NCBI GenBank assembly: GCA_036320915.1
Contig: JAXBDG010000014.1
Span: 248,001 to 312,000 of the forward strand
Length of the DNA stretch: 64,000 nucleotides
Origin: Linnemannia elongata
Lineage: Eukaryota > Mortierellomycota > Mortierellomycetes > Mortierellales > Mortierellaceae
Reading direction: 5' to 3'
Positions 55,569 to 64,000 of the stretch are shown here, piece after piece. Each line of letters opens with the position of its first letter. Position 1 is the first letter of the stretch. The notes beneath the pieces were generated by a model. The model saw only the letters and a list, made by a program, of their open reading frames with translations, was not told the DNA's origin and did no database searches. Position numbers and translations under genes: made by a program.

Positions 55569-58500
55569 TTACTCTTCGAATTGGCCGAGCGCAAGGGTGA
55601 GCGTCTTGCTGCTGTTAACGCCCTGGTCACGGTAGATGCCCACAAGACCCTGTCCACGCTCATACAACGAACTCTTCAGCGAGATCACAATAAACTGCAG
55701 ATCAGCCGAAGCGTGGTCCTGCAAATACTGGCCAATACGTGCAACGTTCATGTTGTCCAGCGCCGCATCCACCTCATCCAACACAAAGAACGGTGAAGGA
55801 CGGAACGAATGGATCGCAAACAGCAACGCCAACGCCGCCATTGTCTTCTCCCCTCCAGACAACTGGTCCATGTCTCGGAACCGCTTCAGTGGTGGCATAG
55901 CATGATACCGGATGCCATCCAAATAGGGCTCCTCAGTGTCCTCCAACGACAAGTACGCCGTACCGCCCATAGGGAATGCAGTTGACCTCGTCAACGACTT
56001 GTAGATCTCGTCAATCTTCTCAGAGATGTGTGTAAATGCCTTCTGGAATCGATCATAACGCTCCTGCTTCACCGCTCCAAATTGCTCCTTGATCGTCCTG
56101 GCACTCTTACGAGCCACGTTGAACTCCTTATCCGTCTGCTTCAAACGTGCCTCAACTCCATCTAACCGCTCGATCGCCTTCATATTCGGCGCCAACCGGT
56201 CAATCTCCTCACTCAGTTGTCTCAGGCGATCCAAGAACTCATTCTCCATCTGTTCCATAGTGCCAGCCTCGGCCTGAGGGTGAAGTTGATGCTCGGTCTG
56301 CGACGACGATCCAACCTGACTGCTGCTGGGAGGATGCTGAGATCCGGACTGGGATTGTGAAAGGGTGAGGCGGTGAAGGTCTAAACCAGCTGTTCCTGTG
56401 CCTTGGCTACTTGAAGACGATGAGCTGGGCAACACTTGTCGCTGTTCTTCATCAAGATCAGTAAAGTCAACCGTGATCTTCCATTCTTGGCTACGACGGC
56501 TGTGGGATGAACTGGTGGGAAGACCGCTGTCGGTGTCGACATCCATATCGTTCTCGTTCGCCGCAGAAGGACGCAATCCCTCAACATCATCCAACGACAC
56601 ATCATCCAGAGATCCCTTCTCCATTGGCAGCTCAATCTGCTCCAGTCTACACCGTCTAAAGATGGATGAACGCTCCGAATCCAGCTTCTCCACCAATGAT
56701 TCCTATATAAAGAAAACAAAAGAGTGTGAGAAAATGCGCACGGACAATCCTTGCTTAAGAGGCTTAAAAAATACACAGAATGTAAGTTACCTTGACGCTA
56801 ATGTCTTTTTGCAGGGAATCGATCTGCTTTTGGACACGGATAACCGCCTTCTTGATCTGGTTCACCTCATCTGATCGGGCCTGAAGTGTTTCCTGGGCAG
56901 ACAAGAGACCCTGCTTCAACGTCTCAACAGACAAACGAATAGCAGTCTGCTTGTTCTGAACCTCATCGCGTTCACCACCATACTTGTCCAAGGTCGCCAT
57001 CTCAGTCGTCAGCATGGTCTCCAATCGTGTAAGGCGCTCCTTGGTCTCGTTCATCTGCGTGGTCTCAAACGACAGCTGGTTGCGCATCTTGGACAGCAAA
57101 GTCTCAAACTTGGCTCGCTTCTCCGAGAGCTCCTGAGACCGCTTCAGCTTTTGCTCCTCATACTCGCGAATGTTGGACACACCGACCTTCCGGCAAAGGG
57201 AGGCAAAGACCTCATCCTCAATCTGGGCAACGATCGCCTCGATTCTGGAAATCTCGGCCTCTTTAGCAGCCAATGCCTTTGATGATTCGTCAGCATTGGG
57301 ACTCTTCTCCGCCAGTTCAGTCTCAATCAATCGGAGCTCCTCTCGAACGCCGTTCAACTTTCTCTTCGTCGCACTCAGGTCCTCACGAGAAAAGGACAGT
57401 TTGCTCTCAATGCCTGCCAGCTCGGATCTCAAACTCTCTTCTGGAACTCCGCGCTTCTTGGTCTTGGACAACTCATTCAGTTGGACCAAAAGGACGTCTC
57501 GACGCTTTTTCAGCTCATCGACTACACGCTCCTCCCACCGCTTGGTACTGGATCCAACGCCTCCCTGTCCTCCTGTAATCAGACCGCTCTTGTGGAAAAC
57601 GGTGCCATCCAGAGCAACAGACTTAACCTGCTGGCCAAGTCCATAGCAGATATGCTTGGCAACCTCCATCGTATCGCAGACCAAAGCATTACCACACACG
57701 TACTGGATAGCACGCTCAAGCGTCTCGTCGTACTGAACAATATCAATCGCCAGACGGGCTCCCTTGGACAAACCACGAAGACGGTCGTTAACGGGCTTCA
57801 CGACAAGCGTATCCAGGGGAAGGAATGTCGCGTGTCCTGAACGCTGCTCTCTCAATAGCTGAATGCACTCGATAGCAGTCTTTTCCCGATCGACAATGAT
57901 GGCATCCAGGTGACGGCCAAGGATAACAGAGATGGCCGTGTCGTACTTTCTCTGCGTGGGTTTACACAGATCCGACACTCTGCCACGGACACCAGGGAAG
58001 ATGCGCTTGAGCGACGACAAGGTTTCCTTCAATTTTTGCTCCTTCTCGGACTCGCGTTGATCCAGCTTAGCTTCCATGAGTTGATTGAGGATGTTGGTCA
58101 GCTTCTCGTTCAGTTCGGCCTCGGTCTTTTCGATCCTGCTACGTTCGTTGGTGAGATTGTTGAGCTCATTCTGCGCTTTGGCTTGGTCCTGTAGGACCTT
58201 TGCGATATGTGACTCGACATTTTTCTGGTGGTTAAGCAAGTTTTGTTCCTGCTCCGAGAGTCGGCCCTTCTTCGCCTCCAACTCTGAGACGGCTGCCTTC
58301 AATCGGCTGTTCTCATCACGCTCAGTCTTGATGCTTCTCTTCAACTGACCGAGCTGCTGGGTCTGAGCAACCGTCCGCAAAGCGACCTCCTCCTTCCTAA
58401 TTGTGACGAAATATGAAGAAAACGCTATTAGTGCCATATTCATTACCATCTCTCCAAAAGGTCGCCGCTCCTCCCAATCTCGATTTGTAAAAAGGCAACA

Positions 58501-60311
58501 TACTTGGAGCTGTAGGTGGCCATATCTTCTTGGTTCAGAGTGACTCCGCGAGCTTCCTCCTGGATTTTAGCCTCCTTCTCGAACTGGACGGCGGCCTTTT
58601 CGAGCTGAGAGAGGTCTGCCTGCTGTTGTGAAACACTCTTGAGCTGGGCATCGTATGTTTCCTTGACAATTGTCCCGTTCGCCTGAATAGATTTGATCTT
58701 TTTTGCAACATGAGCAATCTTCTCGTCCAAACTTAGTGCCTCAGGATGCTATTGAAAAGTAATGACAATAAACGTAAAGTGAGTTTTCACAGAACGAGAT
58801 TTATCCGCGTGCATCAGCAAGCAAACAAAGAGTGTGAAATCTTACCAGTTCAGCGAGAGCTTTCTCGCGTTTGGCTATCTGACGTTCCATACGGTATGTT
58901 TCCCTCTGCTCAACAGCCAGGTTCTTCTTGGCGGATGCAAGGTCATCCTCCAAAGTGTTCTAAAACGGCAAAAGGAACATACAAGAGATTAGAGTATGTC
59001 ACTTCAGCTCATAGTATGCAAGCACACGAACAATATCACTTAACACTTACTAGCTCCACCTGAGTGGTCCTGACGGTCTGCGCTTTGGCATCGATGGCGT
59101 TCTCGGTTGTAGTAATGTTTCTCTCAATGTGGAACAGTTTCCACACCAAATAGTTGACCAATAGGTTGGCCTGTAAATTGGAGTTGTAGCGAGGTTAGAG
59201 AGTATCATTCAACTGGGGTGCCGGCAATCGCCAAACTTCAAAATTTAATCTCGCGAAGTGTACCTTCTCCTCCTGCAAAGTTTCGAAGCGCTCAGCTTCA
59301 GCTTTCTGTTCCTGGTACTGCTTGATCTCGGCGTTGATGCTCTTTTTCTTATGAAAGTTGAAGGTCGAGTTTTCAACAGCACGCTCTTGCTCCTCCTGAA
59401 GACGCTCGTATTCCTGCTTCAGCTCCAATGATCCACTGATCTGTTCGATAAGTTTTGTCAAGTCCTTTGGGGACTGAGAAGCGATCGCCTCCACATCACC
59501 CTATGTTGATAGCGCAATAGTGGTAAGGTTATTATTTGGCCCATGATATGACATCATTGAAGAGACTTGAGGATATGGTGCGCACCTGGAAGACCAGAAA
59601 GTTCCTTGCTTTGACAAGGATGTTGATTTCCTGAAGTTTCTTGTCATAATCGGCATACAGCATAACTTTTCCGTTGATCTTATACTCACTGACACCGGCC
59701 ATATTCACACTAACAAAGAGTCAATCAGTAAAAATGATTAGCCAACAATGAACTCGCCGGTGGTTGAATCGAAAGCAAACTCAAAAAGGAAAGTGTAGTC
59801 ACCTTCGGGTGAACTTGACTTCTGTGCCGTCATTCCTTTGATACACTGCCATCACCCAGGTCTTTCTGGGGTCCGCTTCGTTAGATGAGGTAGCTCTGGC
59901 ATTCTTGCTGGCTCCAGGTCTGGTGTTGTCATCAGTGTCGTCAGAGCGGTCTCGATAGATAAGTTCTCTAAGCTGACTCGAACGTAGCTGACTTGACTTT
60001 ACTCCCAAAACGAATGAGATAGCATCCATCAAGTTTGATTTTCCTATCAAGTTCAACAGAGTAAATGTATACAAGGAGTGAGAAAATTGGTGGCAAAAGT
60101 ATTCGATTGAGCCTGGAACTCATGTGCTGGTCGTCCCCTTCCAAAGCTCATGGCAACACCAATGCAGGGCTTAGAAGTGAAGAGAAAACAGAATAGGCAT
60201 ACCTGCACCGTTGGGACCGATAACGCAGGTAAAATCGTTGAAGGGACCGATGGTCTGATGACCCTTGTAGGACTTGAAGTTTTCGAGTTCGATGCGGTGC
60301 AGTCTCCCCAT
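55569..60311 (-). CDS. SMC1: Cohesin ATPase subunit SMC1
   Basis: Nine minus-strand exons agree in phase: 60203-60311, 59803-60043, 59586-59709, 59264-59500, 59051-59170, 58846-58959, 58504-58748, 56791-58396 and 55569-56702, giving 1,309 residues. The N-terminus [19 protein letters not shown] leads to the Walker A site [19 protein letters not shown], split by intron 1. Long coiled coils surround a hinge ([31 protein letters not shown] segment). The C-terminal head has the ABC signature [20 protein letters not shown] and Walker [17 protein letters not shown]1 pairs with SMC3 and a kleisin to form the cohesin ring that holds sister chromatids. The protein is longer than usual because of a Ser/Gln-rich insertion before the C-terminal coil (about 56270-56440). 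The promoter holds an ACGCGT palindrome. Confidence 0.97.
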
Positions 60312-60910
60312 CCTGACAACTGTGTTCCTGATGTGTGAGAAGAGAGGGTGGTAGTAGTTGTTTGGTTGATGAGGATGGACGGGTCTAGGAAGTGGAGTAA
60401 AGAGTGGGGGGGGGGGAGCGTAAAAAGGGGATGGCGGGAAAGAGACTGGGGGGAGAACAGTGGCAAACAGAAGGGGGGGGGAGTTTGTAAACAAAGCGAA
60501 CGCGTTCGCCAGATTTTGTGTGCCTGCTTCTCAGCCAAACACCAAAATTCATTTAGACCGAAAGTGGTGGCGCCGAGATTGACCAGTGACTGCTCTTCTC
60601 AATTGACTAGTGAGCTTTGTTTACTTTTTTTTTCTTTTTTTTTGTAGAACTGTGTGCCTATTTTTCTTTTTCCTGCTGGCATTCACTCTCTTTGAACCTT
60701 TTGTCTGTCCATCCACCCTCCTCTTCCTCAACCTCACACCTGTATGTAGCAAGACTCTGGAACAACTCGAACCTCAACGACTACTTGATAACTAAGCAGG
60801 AACCAGGAGAAACCACTCAGCAGCCCATTGACCAAACCCACCCGTCCTTCAAACTCTCATTCCTCCCTTTCTAGACTCAACCAAACCCACACTGAACCCA
60901 CTTTTGCGCC
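60312..60910. promoter_or_regulatory. Divergent promoter of SMC1 and RPF1
   Basis: A 599-bp head-to-head region. The perfect palindrome GCGAACGCGTTCGC at 60496-60509 contains ACGCGT, the MluI cell-cycle box recognised by MBF-type factors in yeasts, 189 bp upstream of the SMC1 start. G-runs near 60405 and 60470 and T-runs near 60625-60640 flank it. Confidence 0.6.
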
Positions 60911-62222
60911 ATGGTCGAGATCAACACCATCAAGAACAAGCTCAAGAGAGAGGAGCTCTACCAGAAGCAAAAGAACGCCAAGGCAAAGGCAAAGCGTGAC
61001 AGACGTACTACTCTCCAAAAGGAAGAGTCCTCCAACCCCGAGAAGAAGGAGGTAACGACAAGGGCTTGGATCGAAGAACTATCTATCGATTTCACTGTAT
61101 ATCACAATAGACCAAGGATAGCTCATTAACCCCATTGTTCAATTTGAATAGAAACGTCTTGCTGAGAATGTGCCCAACACACTGGAAAACACCAGGGAGT
61201 TTGACGAGACCATCGTGGAGGAGGATGCAGAGGTCGCAGCAGACGAGGCAACAGACGAATTCTCACAGTACTTCCAGAACGGACTCACGCCAAAGATCCT
61301 CATCACCACCAGCAAAGGACCCAGTGCCGTAAGTTTTTCTTTCACTGGAGCAGGAACTTGGAAGACATATTGCAATCTTGGGGCACTATGCATGCGCTAG
61401 GAAGGACTCTTTTTTGATGTCCCTTTGATGGAAGTATCAGACGACAGGAGGACAAAAACTGACAAGTGTTTCTTTACTTCTTGTTTGTAAATCTAGTCTG
61501 TGTATGAATTCGCTACGGAGCTCGTGGATATCTTTCCCAACACCCACTTTGTAAAACGCAAGCCTCAGTTCGAGATGAAGCACATTATTGAGTTCTCCAA
61601 GAACCGTGACTTCACCGATATTATGGTCATCAACGAGGACAGGAAAGAGCCTAGTATGTTTATTCACCTTTTCATGGATTTGAGGACTATCATTCTTTTA
61701 CATGCAGCCATTGTAAAGGAGTGGATCGTATCATATCACCTACAAAGCAGACAGCTGACCTCCAACATCTTACGTTTCGTCAAAATAATTCAATTAGACG
61801 CGTTGACGCTGATTCATTTGCCTGACGGCCCCACAGCACATTTCAAACTGAGCTCGATCCAACTCAGCAAGGACATCGAAGGCCACGGTCGCACATCGTC
61901 CCACAAACCTGAACTTATCCTCAACAACTTCAACACCCGTCTCGGTCACACTATCGGAAGAATGTTTACCGCCCTCTTCCCCCACGTCCCAGAGTTCCAA
62001 GGTCGTCAAGTTGCGACTCTTCACAACCAGCGTGATTTTATTTTCTTCAGGAGACATCGTTATGTGTTCAAGAACGCAAAGAGGGTCAATTTGCAGGAGT
62101 TGGGACCAAGGTTCACATTGAAGCTGAAGTGGTTGCAGAAGGGGACCTTTGATAGGAAGGGAGAGCATGAATGGATGTTTAAGCCCGAGATGGAGACCAG
62201 TCGTCGTCGTTTCTTCCTTTAA
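60911..62222 (+). CDS. RPF1: Ribosome production factor 1 (Brix domain)
   Basis: Four exons, 60911-61051, 61152-61328, 61497-61653 and 61798-62222, agree in phase and encode 299 residues. The basic N-terminus ([20 protein letters not shown]) is typical of RPF1. The Brix domain follows: [84 protein letters not shown] and [20 protein letters not shown], ending in [19 protein letters not shown]1 is a nucleolar factor needed for 27S pre-rRNA processing and 60S subunit assembly. Length and motif order match the family. It shares an upstream region with SMC1. Confidence 0.96.
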
Positions 62223-62642
62223 GGAGCATTTCTTTTCATTCCAAAGAGAACCAGGACAAACAACAAGCATGCATGTACACTACTACCTATTTTTTCAGCA
62301 TTAAAATCACATCCATCATCATCATCATATACGTTCTCGCTGTCATGGATGTCGGAAAAGAATTGCACGCCAAGGCGGACCGATGCAGAAATCGATAGGG
62401 CATGCAGGTAGGCGTCATGACCTTGATTGACCTTGCCCTGTAAGCTGCCTTTGAGATCAGGACTAAAGAAGTCAACCTTCTAGAGCCACCTGCCACAAAA
62501 GATGAGGGTCTCTGGCAGCCAGTTTACCACTAATGGGGGAAAAAAGGCAAAACGTTAGATGCAAGTAGCCTTTGGATTCACCCCTTGACGAGTAAGCCAT
62601 TGTTCAGTTTATTTCATTGAATGGCATTCGGTCAACTTCATG
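62223..62642. terminator. Convergent 3' regions of RPF1 and the WD40 gene
   Basis: About 420 bp between facing stop codons. It contains a CAT/ATC-rich short repeat near 62308-62330. No gene is seen. Confidence 0.45.
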
Positions 62643-64000
62643 CTACCACTCCTTCATGCTTAACCTAATAGCAGCCTCAAGATCCCGCGCATAATCTTCG
62701 TCCAACCCATCGTCACCATCATTAGCACCATATCGTATCGACGCCTGCCACTGCTGGTCTTCCATGCTCATGGCGATAGCCGCATCCAGATCCCAATCCT
62801 CTTCCCTTTCTGACAGCAAACCATCACTTGATAATCCACCACCGTCTAGGCTCGACAAACGCCAATTATCCTTCAAACTCAGCGGAATCTTGTCCTCCGT
62901 GTTCGACTCGCTCTCCTCTGTCAACAAGCCATCTATTTTGGCTCCGCGTTGCATAAGCAGCTGTATGTTGACATTCGTGAGACCAGACGCGCCCTCAAAT
63001 ATTACACCCGATACAACAAGCTGGCCAATGTTTGACCCCCAAAGCATCGCGACATGAACATCCTTCTCGTCAGGGGAACTCATCACTCGCCAAACGCGGA
63101 CGGAATGATCCTCACAACCAGTGACAAACTCAAGGGGCCCGGTTGGTCTCCAAGCAACACTGTGGATCCCTCCAAAGAATCCAGAAACAGTATTTGTGAG
63201 CTCCCATCTCTCCTCGGAACCTGCTTGACGACGCCAAAGCCGGACCGTCTTGTCGTCCCCACCAGATACAATCCATTCCCCGCACGGAGAGTAAGCAACA
63301 CAGCTGACCGTGGTAGAATGTCCAAAACGCAACCTGATCTCGGGTCGGCCAAACGCAAGGTCCCAAATGTAGATGGTTGAGTTCCAAGTCCCAATGGCAA
63401 TCTGCTCGCCGGAAGGAGAGTAAGCTAACGCCGATACCATGAGCCCACTCAGCTGTAACGTCCTCAAGCACAGTCCAGACTGTGTATCCGTAATGGACAT
63501 AGACTCACTCATACTACCCACCGCAAGCCGACTGCCGCAAGGCGAGAACGCCAAGCAATAGAAACCACCATGCGAGGGATCGGCAAGTGTTCGCCCCTCT
63601 CCAGTACCGTCAGCGTTCCAAATCCTTGCAGTCTGGTCCATACTTGAAGAAGCTATCCAGCGACCGCATGGTGAGTACGCCAGGCAGAGTAGGGTGTTTT
63701 GATGGCCCCTCCAGACAGCTTCATTTGCACCCGTCAGACAACTCCATGATCGGATAACGTTATCGTAACCAGCAGTGGCGATCCGGCAGCCGTCAGGAGA
63801 AAACTCCACCGCGTCGATCAACCCCCTCTGTGTTAACATCGCCGACTCAGGCGCGCCAGTCAGAGAATCCCATCGGCGTATCGACATGTCCTTGCTGCCA
63901 GTAGAGACCCACTTGCCGTCAGGAGAGTACGACACCTTGAAGACGGCTCCATTATGACGATCCTGCTCAAAGCTCGACCCGCTCGCGTTCACCTCCCACA
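62643..64000 (-). CDS. C-terminal half of an NLR-like WD40 protein with ubiquitin-interacting-type tail (5' part outside window)
   Basis: The minus-strand frame is open from the right edge to its stop at 62643, giving about 452 residues. Seven WD40 repeats are visible, with blocks such as VSYSPDGKWVSTGSKDMSIR, LAYSPCGRWIASSSMDQTAR and VAYSPCGEWIVSGGDDKTVR, ending in a divergent seventh blade (FVTGCEDHSVRVWR). After it comes a conserved-looking segment, LWGSNIGQLVVSGVIFEGAS and NIQLLMQRGAKIDG, which I associate with the C-terminus of NACHT-WD40 proteins of Mortierella-type fungi (from memory, unverified). The tail carries two motifs of the ubiquitin-interacting pattern, DLDAAIAMSMEDQ and DLEAAIRLSMKEW. 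The NACHT or other N-terminal domain is outside the window, so the NLR assignment is inference. Confidence 0.8.
   Translation of the reverse strand, partial: WEVNASGSSFEQDRHNGAVFKVSYSPDGKWVSTGSKDMSIRRWDSLTGAPESAMLTQRGLIDAVEFSPDGCRIATAGYDNVIRSWSCLTGANEAVWRGHQNTLLCLAYSPCGRWIASSSMDQTARIWNADGTGEGRTLADPSHGGFYCLAFSPCGSRLAVGSMSESMSITDTQSGLCLRTLQLSGLMVSALAYSPSGEQIAIGTWNSTIYIWDLAFGRPEIRLRFGHSTTVSCVAYSPCGEWIVSGGDDKTVRLWRRQAGSEERWELTNTVSGFFGGIHSVAWRPTGPLEFVTGCEDHSVRVWRVMSSPDEKDVHVAMLWGSNIGQLVVSGVIFEGASGLTNVNIQLLMQRGAKIDGLLTEESESNTEDKIPLSLKDNWRLSSLDGGGLSSDGLLSEREEDWDLDAAIAMSMEDQQWQASIRYGANDGDDGLDEDYARDLEAAIRLSMKEW

Overview
The window is nuclear DNA of a filamentous fungus, most likely an early-diverging one of the Mortierellaceae (Mortierella, Linnemannia or a relative). 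Seen directly: genes split by many short GT-AG introns, long CT/GA/poly-T tracts in promoters and introns, F-box/leucine-rich-repeat genes, and a seven-bladed WD40 C-terminus of the type found in the large NLR-like protein families of these fungi. The family-level placement is inference from protein style and could not be tested by search.

Layout. Positions 1-10 kb and 29-34 kb are accessory and repeat-rich. They hold a secreted LPMO-like protein cut by the left edge, two tiny secreted proteins each preceded by a minisatellite, a pair of cysteine-rich secreted paralogues that both carry damage, a decayed LINE tail, and three dispersed fragments of the 3' end of 28S rRNA. There are also two F-box-type genes; one (7,966-9,183) ends at a stop inside its leucine-rich repeats, the other (34,292-36,034) is intact.

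The rest is mainly conserved housekeeping sequence: a CCDC6-like coiled-coil protein, RPP14 and EMG1 (divergent, both acting on structural RNA), a large low-complexity membrane-associated protein, an orphan disordered protein, an HSPA12-type Hsp70 with a prion-like N-terminus, a SUZ-domain protein, the splicing factor RBM25, the tail-anchored-protein insertase subunit GET1, a secreted aspartic protease, DAHP synthase (first step of the shikimate pathway), the cohesin ATPase SMC1, the 60S biogenesis factor RPF1, and the C-terminal WD40 half of an NLR-like protein ending in two ubiquitin-interacting-type motifs.

How it fits together. Three head-to-head pairs (RPP14/EMG1, RBM25/GET1, SMC1/RPF1) have intergenic regions of about 570-640 bp that can act as shared promoters. 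Two of them contain striking palindromes: a 13-bp inverted repeat with TGACGTG arms between RPP14 and EMG1, and a perfect 14-bp palindrome centred on ACGCGT upstream of SMC1. The most unusual material is in the accessory blocks: the association of small secreted-protein genes with minisatellites and 28S fragments that share one 5' limit, and the CPPCW cysteine-domain family in which one copy has ACG where the start codon should be and the other has TAG where the conserved Trp should be. Exon coordinates come from reading frames, splice consensus and phase agreement; no transcript evidence was available.
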